Assembly (NCBI GenBank): GCA_965644295.1
Contig: CBFFRP010000352.1
Coordinates: 248,001-312,000 of the forward strand
From: Paraphysomonas bandaiensis
Lineage: Eukaryota; Chrysophyceae
Length of the DNA: 64,000 nt
Direction: 5' to 3'
A model generated the notes under the pieces. It was not told where the DNA came from. It did not search any database and saw nothing but the letters and a program-made list of their open reading frames with translations. This document shows positions 1 through 12,400 of this stretch, one piece after another; within the stretch, counting starts at the first letter, position 1; the number at the start of each line of letters is the position of its first letter. The position numbers and the translations under genes are program-made.

Positions 1-429
1 AGGATATACTAAACACTAAACACTAACATCATAATCTATCGTACCGTCTGAAGATATTACTTAAGTTGTACCATTGTACAGTTTGCACAAATCAATAAGA
101 TTATCATTAATTTTCTCCTGATTAATACTTTTCTCTAGTAATGAATGTCTTATTATTAGCAAAAGGCGTGTAAGGGTCGGAACTAATGTAAATACTTTTC
201 TCTAGAACAGCCCAAACAGGTAACGTAGCTAGTATGCTACACACCTTTGTGAATCTAAAAGAAGAATAATTAAAATAACGAGAAATTATGTATAAATCGT
301 ATTTGCTTAACAAGTCGATCACTGCACTTTAACCTACGCACACCTAGAATTACACACACCGAATAAATATCAGTGCAAATACAACTATCGAACACCGTCA
401 TTTCTATATCATATTGTAAAGTCTAGAAA
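1..429. other. Non-coding stretch beyond the 3' end of the EML-like gene
   Basis: I see no convincing gene here. The stretch is A+T-rich and lies just downstream of the stop of the minus-strand EML-like gene. It contains one copy of a dispersed repeat at about 144-180, listed separately, and two copies of the short string tacttttctctag that bracket that repeat. Confidence 0.6.
144..180 (+). repeat. Copy of a 37-nt dispersed terminal repeat (third copy)
   Basis: This 37-nt segment closely matches the right-hand terminal repeat at 49402-49438, and in reverse complement the left-hand one at 47435-47471. The similarity to the right-hand copy continues a few bases further into an 'aactaat' string. 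It is probably a solo end or remnant of the same mobile family as the 47.4-49.4 kb element. Confidence 0.65.
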
Positions 430-3400
430 TTATAGCGTATGCTTCCAACAAAACACGCATGAATCTCCTCCGCCACTAATCACCACACTATCACTTGCTA
501 AAAATGTTGCATCCGTTACACTTGCTGCATGACCACTATATTCTTTAGCGATTGCCGAGGAAGTACATGGGTACTTGAAAAGCTTCAAGTTCCGTGGAAC
601 AACGCCCCCAGAACCCCCAAGGGCAACCAAAAGGGAATTCGTATCGTTCGATCGATGCACCGAACTGATATGGCAAAGCTCAGCTGCGTTAGGGTTTGCG
701 GCCTCGCGATTACCATGAGCGTTGTCAGATCCCCCGGTGGGTCCATTAAGAATTCCCTGTATTTATTAGTTCAGAGATCGCTCGAGAGTAATGATTGAAA
801 ACTCCAATACGAGGAATTCTTTAATACACATCGGCGCACTCACCTTGACAGGATTTCCTAGCGGATTGGACCATGTACACCAAGTAACACCTTTCACACG
901 TGACCCGCTCAATTGCTTCCCCACTGGGATCTCCCAATAAAGAGTCTCTCTCAGTCCATCAGTCGACTGTAGGATTGTGCCGTCATCAGAAAAATCTAAG
1001 CGAACAATGCCCCCGCTATGACCCCGACAAGAAGCAATACGTTTGTACCCATTCTACATAACTATGGTTAAATTCTTGCTATCATAGCGATATAGCTTTC
1101 ATACATTACAATGTGTACTGATATCAAATACTTCATATACTTACTGGTGGTGTCAACAAATGGATCGTCTTGTCTCGTACTGCAACTGCAAGAATCTCGC
1201 CACCAGGAGAGTATCTCATATCAGTAACCTCACACATGGAATTGTTCTTCTTAGAACCATCCTTTCCTTTCATTTTCGTCCCTACAAATTTGCGTCCAAG
1301 TAGTTCCCATCTTGCCTTTTTCTTGCTGGGGGACGGCTCAGCGCTCATTTCAGAACAGTTTTGCAGATATGTGCAAGTCAGTATTAATACTTCTCCAACT
1401 TCTGTCCCTACTGCAATGGCCCCACCATCTGGAGTGAAAGTAATCGCTGTGGCACAGCTCGCTACACGAGTCAATGCCATTTGAGAGTTTGTCTGGGAAC
1501 TCCAAATACGAATCGTTTTATCCGTTGCAATTGTGGCAAATATGTCTAAAAAAGGATGAGGGTATACCCGCTTAACTCTTCCCACATTTCCATTGACAAT
1601 AGCGTCCAGCCGAATGTCTACTTCGGAAGCTTCATCATGAGAACGCATATTTGCACAATGTAAACCTTTTCCTGTAGCCATGCAAAGAGTATTAGACGTT
1701 GTACCAATGATAACGGATTCCCCATCAAATCCCCACGATGTAGATCGGGGTAAACCGGTCGATACTGAGTGGCTTGAAACATTCACACTTCCAATATGCT
1801 CCATGGGAGATAAATCCCCACTTGGATTGCTACTATCCAAGCTCCATATATTCATCATTCCATCCTTGCCGCATGTGACCACTCGGTGTAGATTACCTGC
1901 CCCTGAACGCTCATCATCAGCTTCAGTGGTGAAGTAATCCAAATCGTATAACGGTCCGTCATGAACTTCTGTGACAACACACAAAAGCTTCCCTCGAGGA
2001 GACCAGTAGAGAGTACCATCCCCTCTAGCAGTGTCAGGACTAGACTCAAGGTGCTGCCATATATACACCGAACCATTTGACCCACCAGTTAGTATCCGCG
2101 ATCGCGGAAGGCATCCAGCTTCAGACTGTTCTGGAATAGCGCAGAAGCACATCATATCTGGTGGACTGTTTCCATTCTTCTTTGGAAACAATCCCACGTT
2201 TCCCTCCAGCACATACTTCCATGTCCACTGTTGCTTACTCTTCGGAATGGCAATTTTTCGACCCTTAAACTGACTGCCATTCGCAGCAATAGCACTAACG
2301 TCTGTGCGCTCCCTCACATGACGAAGTACCCAAAATTTGACGTATCTAGTACCGCATGAAACCAGGGTATAACAACACTCATTTCCGTGATCTTTATTTT
2401 TCTTTCTGGTGGGTGATGGGCCATCGTCTTGGGTACTCGGCGATACAAACAAAAATGGATTAAATCCCATTTGAAAAACGTCAACATGACCTAACTTCAC
2501 GCTCGCGAGGATTTCACTCTTATCCCATCGGATCACAAAAATACTTTTATTTTCATCCAAACCAAGTGCAACTAACAATACACCATCACCAGAGAAGTTA
2601 ACACCAATGATGCCTTTCAACTTATTCTCTAAATTCATTTCCATAATAAAATTATTGGATGGATCAGGCAGTGGTTCATAGCGAGGAGAATTGCGCACGT
2701 CTCTATCTTGGGCATTATTTGGGGCTGGGTTCACAATGGCACCTGCATCCCACACGAGCACACGGCCAGATTTTCCCATTTGTCCGCTTGCCATGATTGT
2801 TCTGTCCGGGTGAACCGTAAGGCAGGACACTTCGTCCGTATGAGCAGAATAAAACATCTGCTGTTTCGTGTTGATGTTCATTAATACCACTAGCGTAGCG
2901 GCTGGATACGTAATAACATCTTCAGTTAGCCATATAATATTCTTGCCACCTCCTCGAGTGCCGCCATGTCGAGTAAAATCTCCGTCATATCCATGTACAT
3001 GCTCCAGTCTCAAAGTACCTCTGGCTTCATCTTTTCGGACCACAGACACCTGACTTCCCACTTCGTCGGCTTCATCTACAACATGATCGACTGGCGCAGA
3101 GAAGTCCTCGTAGATATCATTCTCCACAGCCAAATTTACAGAAGCTTTTTGTGGCTTAACAATCGCAGGAAACATTGCCTCGTTGTTATTTCTATCTTTT
3201 GACCCTATTGGTGATGAATTCGGATCTTTGCGACCACTACGCATTCCCGAGTATTTGTTCGAGGATGGTATCGCTAAATCTAATGGTTTCAAAGGAGTGA
3301 ACATCTCATCTGTCGGTGCCTGAAGAGATTTCTTGTTGTGGGGTGGCAAGGAAGCGAAGTTTGGGTCACTCTCTGGGTCACCTACGACGAAATCCTGTTT

Positions 3401-4806
3401 AGGTGACTCATAGATTCGTCCTTCATCTGATGGCCGAAGCAGTGAGGGGTTTTTCGTCTTACTTTCTGCACTTCGACTAATCGTAGGTAGTTTTGTTGAC
3501 GATGTGGCGACCACTGCGTCTCGTTTCTTCTGCTTTTGAGTACGCGAAGAGTTATTGCCATTATCGATTTGGCTACCAAGCATATGCTTTACTCGTTCTA
3601 GAATCACTTCTTCTCTCTTCAGCAATTCCTGTGATATTACATAGAAGAATTACTACATCACATATTAAATCACGGAAATGTACGCTGACCTGCGCCACAC
3701 GCTCTTCTATCAGTCTATTAATTTCGTCAATGGATAGTTGCCCTAAAGATTGTTGCGACTCATTCGACTTCCGCTTCTTGTTTGATTTCTGGGGTGACTT
3801 CTGCTGATGGACTACTTTTTCTTTTTGCTGGGCGTCCAAGGCATCCCTGCACAGGAGAAACACTCAGTCACTTTACAATACTACAGACATGTTAGTCTTC
3901 ATTCTGGAAAGTTTTGAATTAACGTAAGCATGAAACACAATAAATCACTTAAACGCGAAACAAGATCTACAATAACTTGTACAGGTAATGTATCGCGTAA
4001 ATGACCTGAGGGCGTTCATTTTACTGTCGGCCTCCAGTCGTAGCTGCTGCAAATCCGACAGATCTTCCGTGGCACTTCGAAGTACACTCTTTAAAGCTGA
4101 CTTTTTAGATTCTTTATATATTTTTTCATCTGAGGCATCAGATGGCTGATTATTCGCGACTGGAAAATCCCATGTTGTTTCGTCTGAGTAATAACATATG
4201 CTTAAATTGGCGGATCAATTTGCGCAGCTTTCGATATGATCGAACCACAAATCAGACTAAAAATCAGAGTGGTGTACAAACTAAACACGTATTACTCTTA
4301 TATTCGCAATGTACCTGTTTCAGCGTTGTGATAGTAAGCGTCTCCAGTTTCATCATCAATAAACTTCTCCCATCCCATAGGTAATCGAGGTTCAAGACTT
4401 GATGTGACCTTTCCAGAAATATCTTGTGGAATAACTTGCGCTGGAGTAGATTCTTCTATAACAGGAGGATCCCATTGAGTAATTCCTATGTGTTTTATGA
4501 GCTCCGCAAGTTGAAAACATAGAAAGTTAACCTGAACTTTCCTCGTAATAGTAAGGCGTGTCAGTTTCTGGGTCTTGTAGCACTACCCATCCGTTTGGTA
4601 GTGATCCTTCTGCCACTGAATTCGAGACATCCTCATTAGACACGATTTTCAAGTAGTTGGCGGGTAACATTCCCTCAGATCCTGATGAATGACGGCACTT
4701 CCACCAATCATCTTCAGATCGATTAATAATTTCAACAAATTCTCCCTTTTCTACAGTGAGCTCATCATCTTCTGTCGGCGAATAAGAATATAACACTTCT
4801 GCAGAC
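430..4806 (-). CDS. EML-type WD40 microtubule-associated protein with SH3 and two WW domains
   Basis: This is a spliced minus-strand gene. Exons as I read them are about 4806-4534, 4485-4315, 4183-4006, 3846-3690, 3628-1145, 1053-844 and 755-430, and all phases agree. The N-terminus is an SH3 domain (ALYSY-type start, WWKCR, ANYLKIV), then WW1 (LPNGW...TQWDPP) and WW2 (LPMGWEKF...TTWDFP). A Lys/Glu-rich, probably coiled-coil stretch and a low-complexity linker follow. The C-terminal half is an EML/TAPE tandem beta-propeller. Its N-terminal edge carries the EDVITYPAATLVVL and HTDEVSCLTVHPD motifs, with repeated D-x-T-I-x-I/V-W blades and a family-typical end (SGGGDSCVFCWKHTL). EML proteins bind microtubules, and SH3/WW modules bind proline-rich partners. 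The domain combination is unusual for the family. The start at 4806 (MSAEVLYSYSP) puts the SH3 at the very N-terminus. An in-frame Met 13 codons upstream is the alternative. Confidence 0.85.
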
Positions 4807-5235
4807 ATGAGGAAACCGAAACAATTATCTTTCCTCCAAGAAACCACTCTGAGTATAAGAGACAGAGGTCCTATTCACTCATAGAGTATCTATGAGATAT
4901 GCGGGAGATGTGGGGGTATGGAGTGATAAGAGTGTCGAGGAGATTCGTCTCGTTTAGTTACTATACACGCCCCTCTTGTTTGTGTCTTCTTAATTATGAT
5001 GTTGAGTTACTGCAGTGTACAGTTCAGTTATACTGCTGGTGTATGTGTGTACACAGCAGTGTGCATGTGATGTACTCCTGTACGCTCTATGTAGGTATAT
5101 TATACACATACACAGACAGTGTGGCAGGCATCTATTGCGGTATACGTGTAGCCCCATATATTATACCACTACACCGTATATAGACGATATGGATATGATG
5201 GTATAACAAAAAACTGCAACTGCCAAAACAACTAT
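4807..5235. other. Intergenic region between the EML-like gene and tRNA-Asp
   Basis: This presumably holds the promoter of the minus-strand EML-like gene. It contains TATA-like and TG-rich strings but no recognisable gene. The short plus-strand ORFs here have no family signature. Confidence 0.5.
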
Positions 5236-5251
5236 AAAAAAAACAAAAAAA
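5236..5251 (-). terminator. Probable RNA polymerase III terminator of tRNA-Asp
   Basis: On the minus strand, about 10 nt after the tRNA 3' end, there is a T7 run, one G, then a T8 run. This is a typical Pol III termination signal. Confidence 0.8.
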
Positions 5252-5260
5252 GATTTGAAA

Positions 5261-5354
5261 TTCCTTGTCGGGGAATCGAACCCCGGTCTCCCGCGATCTG
5301 AGAGATCACAGGACGCTTGACAGGCGGGTATACTGACCACTATACTAACAAGGA
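5261..5354 (-). tRNA. tRNA-Asp (GUC) with a 22-nt intron
   Basis: The minus strand folds as a tRNA. The acceptor stem is TCCTTGT/ACAAGGA, the D stem GTAT/ATAC, the anticodon stem CCCGC/GCGGG, and the T arm contains GGTTCGATTCC. The loop reads CTGTCA, giving anticodon GTC. It is interrupted directly after position 37 by a 22-nt intron at plus positions 5296-5317, the canonical eukaryotic tRNA intron site. The intron contains a small self-complementary GATCTCTCAGATC string. The base in the discriminator position is A rather than the G usual for tRNA-Asp. Confidence 0.93.
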
Positions 5355-6449
5355 TTTGTTGGTATCCTTATAACAAAATGTACTAAATATATATGCATTT
5401 CTTTCTGTCGTTATCGTTTACAGCATGCATCGTCTGCCTTGATAATGTTGGATCTCCTCCGTAGAGTTGCCTTTGGCGGAGCTTCATTGAGGAGAATCAT
5501 ATTTATTAATATTGGCAGTATCGTGTAACGTCCATTGCCCAGCCAACAGTCACTGTTGTATGGAGTAACCAACAATCGCTATGAAGGGACTCTAATACAC
5601 ACACTGTGTCCGACGACTGTCTTCTCTGTAACAACCACTTCACGTATCCTTTCAGCCTACACTTCATATAGCACTTCACGGTGTCCCTTCAGGGTGCATA
5701 GCAACTGGGCCTCTCATACTCAGCAGTATGTTATATTTCAGCGGATGTATGTATACCGTATACCTGGGACTACTCTCCTATATACCAGCACATGTCATGA
5801 GCATATGAACATGAATCTGATTATCTGTCCGCTTCTTAGTTATGTAGCTGTACGGCTTAGTGTGTGTCACAATAGAGTGATACTTATGATTTATGTTCTG
5901 TTTGTATCATTCGTTCAGTCCCTTTATGACAGTTGTGCATCGAAAGGAAAACAAGAAGGACTAACTGGGGGGCTATTTTACATTAGATCAAAAAGCAGAA
6001 TCATTGGCAGTCAATTTTAAGACAGCTGTGATGGTACTGAATATATGTATATTTCAGATTGCTCGAAAGTGTGTTGTACGCAATTCAAGCATCTCAACTA
6101 CGTGTAAAATTTCAGTGTCCTAATAGCACTAGTATTGGAAGGGTTCACATTACATCTATTACATATTATATCTGTGAGAGAAATCAAATCATTGTGTTGC
6201 TGTGTGTGCGAGAATTGTCGTGTTAATAGTGAAAACAGCATTGTCAACATATATCCAAGAATGTGAATTTTCAAGTAAGTGTATCTTTAATTACGTTAAC
6301 AATTTATTCTTTTAAAACACCAGAGTCATTTCATCACATAGAATGCTACATAATAGTATAAACTAGTACGTAGATGTTCAACAGAAAAGATCTAATGAAT
6401 ACTTTACCATAATTTCAGTCTAGCCATTCCATTGTCATACTATAAATCT
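5355..6449. other. Intergenic, no gene recognised
   Basis: About 1.1 kb lies between the tRNA and the 3' end of the giant membrane-protein gene. It contains a 161-codon plus-strand ORF at 5535-6020 without any recognisable domain, which I do not accept as a gene. A small hairpin-forming stretch (ctccg...cggag) lies near 5455-5480. I see no other structure. Confidence 0.5.
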
Positions 6450-9400
6450 CTACAAATAAGAATCCTTATCATCGAAATCAAAACTGTTTCCGCTGTTCTT
6501 GGTTTCGAAGCTCTTCTTTTTCAGTTTCTTCTGAGTTTGGACACCACCAGAAGGTAGTGAACTAAAAGAACTCATACGTTGCATCTGTTCACGCTTCTTT
6601 AGTTCGGCAATTTGCTTCATCAATTTCTCATTTTCGTCGTGCAAAGAAGCCATTTCCATAGCTTTCTTAACTTCAGTCTCGTTATTTCGCTCTGAATTCA
6701 TTGGGTTCTCATCATTCTGTATATGTCTTAACTCCAGCTGAGCCGTTTCCTCATCCGATGATTTCGTTATACGAAACTGTTTGCTCATGAACATTTCAAA
6801 CATTCCAGTAGTATCATAACCAATCGTCGTGAGCACTTCCGAAAGGAATACAACTCCAAAATAAACAAGTGATGAGCCTATAACGAAAATAACCAAGAAG
6901 GTCAGCAATAAAAGATGATAACGCAGAGTATTCCCCGTGGAATAAGTGTCGCTTTCAAACATTATACCAGCAATACAAACAAATATAGCGCACCCTAGCA
7001 AATACAATTCCACATTATTGAAATCCCAGAAAAAGTTTTTGATGTCTTGTCCAGTTAACTCAGACGTCCTGATACCACCGCGTTGACCTTGTAGGCGTTT
7101 CTGCAACACTTCGTCTTTCTTCTCAACAGTATTCATAATTCGTTGCATTCTTATATGAGAAACCATGGTTGTATCCATTTTTTCGCCAGCATCTTGGGCG
7201 ATAAGAGCCTCAACTACCTTCGCCCGATGTCTCTGCAGTTCACTCTCTCGCTCCACAGTGCTCATAAACGGTCGGTGCTGCACTTGCAAAATGTAACAAA
7301 CAAACATCACCAGCAGAATGAACGACATTTGGAAAGTAGGATTACTACGGAAGAGTAAGGCTGCAATGGAGAAGTTATTACAAAATACTCAAGAACGCAA
7401 GAACTATACCAGCAACAGCGATCCAAAATTTGCGTATAAGCACAAGAATCATCCAGTAGACCTTTCCCGGTTTGAAATGATAGTAAAGCTTGTGAAATTT
7501 CTTTCGAATATCGTACGCCCTAGGATTGGTATTCCGCGTATCTCCAGTGCCCGCAGCACGAAGAAGTTGGTCTTCCTTGATTAGGTCTTTGTTGTGAATG
7601 ATGATGTATGTGACATACAGTGGGTATCCAATAGAGTACACCAGTAAGCTCAGAACTGCAAACGGAAGTAGTTGCATCTGTGGATCAGACAACTTTTCCC
7701 AGCATCGACAAACACCCCCTGGGCAGTTAATGGACGTCCATTCCGTGTACAGATGACCATCTTGTGGGTCGGCGGGAACACAATTAACAATTTCTAGGGC
7801 CTTGCGCAACAGTGGGAGATATAAGTAATACAGCATTATAACAAACATAGCCATCAGTTGGTTTCCATGCTTGGTCAGCGCTTTCCACCCACGTTTATTC
7901 CTCCACAAGAACTTGTGAACGAGTTTGACAATGAACATGGAGAAAAGCACAGCTCCACCCATAAGAGGTAAAAACATAGTGGCATACCATTTCGATTCAT
8001 AAGTGATGTCAGGAAATGCACATTCAGGAGCAGTGATATTGATGTCAAAAGAAAAAAATAGTGATATCGTGAACATTTTTATGATAGTTGGAGGCCAAAC
8101 GATATCAGAAGCTGCAAATATAGCAAGAACCTATAGAACCATACACTCAGTGAAAGTAGAGAATATTTAAAGCAAATACCTGAAAGTAATCAAACCCAAT
8201 CGCAACAAATGCCAAATTGAATTTGTACTTATTTAGGTAATAACTGGCGATAACAAATACTAATAGGGCTGTGACAAATAAAACAATAAGTACCATAACG
8301 TTTTGAGGACACTTTACGCATTTGCCTCCAATTCTATAGTATTCCTTTACTTTACAGAGTGAGCACTTAGGAGCTGCAGTGCATGTACATTGCCCAGGCT
8401 CTGAGCTTCCTGCAATAATTCGGCAATATGAACATTTCTCGGGCTCATCCCATGAGCATATATCTACCCCCTTGTTGCAGTCGTAATCAGTGAAACACGA
8501 ATTATTGTTATACTTTTTCAGGCTGTACTTGCTCCGCACATCAATGCACTCTTGCAAAACATAAGAGTACGGCTCCTCACATGTATTTGCGCCAGTACAT
8601 GCCTCTGGGGGGAAGCAACCTTCGAATACAGGGCACTTACTGCGAGTACTTAAAGGGGGCTGCCGTTGTTTGCTGCATAATTCTTCAGCGTCTTTCGTGC
8701 CTACGTCGTAGTAAGAGAGCCAGTACTGCTCTGCAGCAATCGGATCAACTTCATATTCATTGGGGACACAGAGAGCACCTTCTGGACATTCCAAACAGTT
8801 TTCTTTATAGTATCTAAGGCCATAGTATATAGTTTGTTTATTTGAAGAATCATAGGACGCTTGACACGCACTAATAAACAGAGAATTCTCCACCACATTC
8901 CTGACATACACATCTACCGTTTGATCAGCAACGTGAATTGTCATATTTTTGGCCCCTACAATATCAGCTGGCATCGTGCACGTCAAATAAGGAAACCCAT
9001 CTCCAACAGAATAAGAGCCTGGATTCCATTTGGCATCAGCACATTCCTTCATAACATGCTGCCCATCACTTCCCAAACCAGTGAAATTAATACTGACCCA
9101 TGAAGGAGACCCACCTAAATTCTCACCAAATATAGTCAAAGCACTGCTACCAGATGCGTTAATGTAGTCGAAGCCGTATCTATGCGTTCCAGGATTCGAA
9201 GACGTAATATCAGGAGGAAAAAAAGAGTACAAAAGGGGAACACTATGGTTATCTCTCCGATTGTCTACATATAGCCTCACCGTTAAATTTACTCCATACG
9301 ACGTTGGTCCCCAAAATACTATTTCGTTGTGTGATTGATAACAAATGCTCTTTTGAGTTGTTGAATCTTTAGCACAGTCAAAACAATTCCAAGTAGAAAT

Positions 9401-12400
9401 TATTTTCCCAGCGCTATCAGTCTCGCATACCAGATCCTCATCAAAAACAATCTTCATTCCAGTTGTACCAAATGAGTACCCACTTAAAGTTACATATTGT
9501 TTGTCAAGACACTGGCGACTTGCCGTCGGATTCTTATCCAGCCTAGCAATGTAACTTTGCAAACTTTCCCATTGGTTGCAAGCATCAGTATCACCGATAC
9601 CGGGAGTTATACTCGTAGCTATTGGAGGATCGTAATAAAAGTATACAATGTTAGAGACTTGTCCTTCGACTGTAATCGATATCGGAACATCAATACCCTG
9701 GCCAGCAGGAACATCCAATTCACAAGTGGTGTGGGTAGTATCCAAATCATAGTTATTCACGGTTGTATCTCCGAAAGTAACATACCTATTGGCAACAGGT
9801 GATCCAAAATCCGAACCACTTAAAATAATACTAATTCTGTCGCCTGTTGCCGTCATACCGCTTGTAGGGGCATGTGTTACACTAATAGATGTAATAGTTG
9901 GCGCGTAGTAGTCAATCCCAACTACAGTGTCATTTTGGCCACCCGCACTTATCACAAGATTCTTATTAGTTCCACCAGTAGCTTCCGAAGTGGTAATGAC
10001 AATAGAAGTGTGATTCCATGCAACAATCTCTTGAGGCACAGATTGAAGTTGCACAAAACCAGTGTATAACTCATTGTCGATTCCCTTTAGATAGACTGAT
10101 TGAGTCGAGTCGGAAAGGGCTCGATGAATACTCTCCTCATGACTCGCGTGTGCTATACCAGCCGAAGTTTTCAAAAATACATGACGATCCCCCGAGAAGG
10201 CATTCTTTACAAAAAATTGAGGTTGTAACACAGCAACTGATGTACTTTGCAACATTGCCGATCCAAAGTTCGTACCATCAATTTGAATATCTTCATTTCC
10301 AGAGGTATGAAGCCGAAGCCGGGATAAAGACGAAACATGGGGTGGAAAGTAGTTTAACAGAAGTAGCTTGCCATTGCTGGATACCGTCACAGGCTCATGG
10401 TTCGCAACCTGAATAGAAAGCTGCAAATTTTTACCTACCCCCTCTCCAACAGTTACAGTTAAGTTTGAGTGTGAATGCGATACAGGCTCACTCAGTAATA
10501 CATCGGACACTTTAATTTCTACTCCTCCAGGAAGTCCAAAATTATTTCCGTAAAAGATGACAGACTCAATGCCAGTGGTCATAGAGTATACAGGGAAATC
10601 GATCATACTTGTAAGTGAGCGGTGATACATCAACGGGCTCATATCAGAATTAGAGCTAATGCTATATCCTGCAACTGCTGGGGGATCATAAGATATACAT
10701 CCGCTGCAGTTTTCTCCCATTATATAATCAGACATAAGTTTAGAGCCATCTCCACCTTTACGAACGATAACCACGATGTTTTTCCCTTGACCTTCAGGAA
10801 CATTGCATGATACTGTGCTCTCCTCTTCCGCATTTGTGGGAGTAACAATCATTAAGTCCAAACACTTTACATTTTCCATATAGCTTTCTAAGTAGAGCAA
10901 GATATCTAAACTTTCCGGTCTAGCCCCAACAGTAGTCAGTGAGCCAAAATACATTCCAGTAACAGTAAGAGAGAATCCTCCCGTAGTAGGAAATCGATTA
11001 CCTGCAGGAAAAGGCGACGTCACCAGTACAGGAGTATACAATACAGGGTTCTTTTCTTTGAACAAAAACTTGACACTACGCTGATAAGCTCTTGAGTTTA
11101 TATCAAATGTGACCACAATAACGGTTCCATTGGTTCCCGCTGTGAGACAATTGATCATATCATGGGACCACTTGTTTCCAATATTGGTGTTGATACCGCA
11201 TTGTTTCACACCTACCGCCTCGAAAATGTCACTGGCACTATATACATCATCATACAACTGTGGTAGAGTGGAGTCGATAAAGGCGTCAGTCACATTGTAA
11301 GGAAATATCCAAACACTGTTTAAGAACTCATAATTGAAGTACGTCGTGTGGGTACTCCCACCAAAAGAGCCACCATTCCGATTTGATACGGTAGTCGACA
11401 AAACACCATAGAGTGTCAAATTAGAAAATCCTGGCACGGTACTATCAGTAAATATAAGGCGATCCAACTGAGGTGCCGAATACGTAAAGTTAAATGCAAG
11501 TGAAAACTGCTGACAAGTATCGTCACACCACGAAGAGAAGTGCCCAACCTTTATTTCTCTGTTTAATCCTTGTCCACTTGGAACGACGAACTCCATTTCC
11601 TCATGACTTAAATAAGTGAGAGGATAACTGGCGTATACGACTCCCCAAAACGACAGTACGGCTCCAGAACTTGGCCCAAAATTTGTTCCAATAATTTTAA
11701 GTGTATAGCCACCCCTAGTTGTACCATTGATAGGGGTGACGGTGCTGATGAAAGGAGACTTGTAGCTAAGTGAATTCACACCTCCACGTAACGTAGTCCT
11801 TTGACCAGCAACAGTGATCGAAACGAAGTGGCTTTGACCAAAACCGACAGGAACAAGACATCTGAAAGCTTTATGAGGTATCAAGAACTGACAGTTATAT
11901 TTCTTGGACTGTGGGTCGTGTAATGAATATTCTCCACCCGTTGGACCAAATGCAATTCTTTCAACAAAATATAACTCCGGACCAAAGTTTTCTCCACTTA
12001 TATCAATATACTGCCCGCCTCTAGTATCAAGTCCTTCTAAAATATCAAAGCCTACGCCGCTGATCTCATTTATTAAAGGAGGTGCATAAGATGTACTGGG
12101 TACAGTGTTTGTCTGGTTATCTACTCGTACTTGCCATTTTAATTCTGCACCAACACCAGCTGAAGTGGAACACACAATCACTACATGAGCCTCTGTTACA
12201 GTACAGTTCTTATAGTTCCAATCATAAGACTCCTCCGAGTCGCCTACATACCGAACGGCGGCCTCGATTGGACCATTGTAAGCACCCTTTGTAGACAACG
12301 GACCAAAGTTTCTTCCTATTATTTCAATATACTGGTTGCCTTCCGTTGAAAATGAATATACATCATCCGGAAGTGTGCTCAATTTAGAATCATTGTACAC

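Noticed and set aside
5513-5526. Short match (tggcagtatcgtg) to the 5' part of U4 snRNA
   Set aside because: The following conserved U4 sequence (stem II and the later loop) is absent, so about a dozen matching bases are best seen as coincidence.
5535-6020. 161-codon plus-strand ORF
   Set aside because: No recognisable domain, unlikely composition and no splice partners; it lies in an A+T-rich gap and is probably chance.
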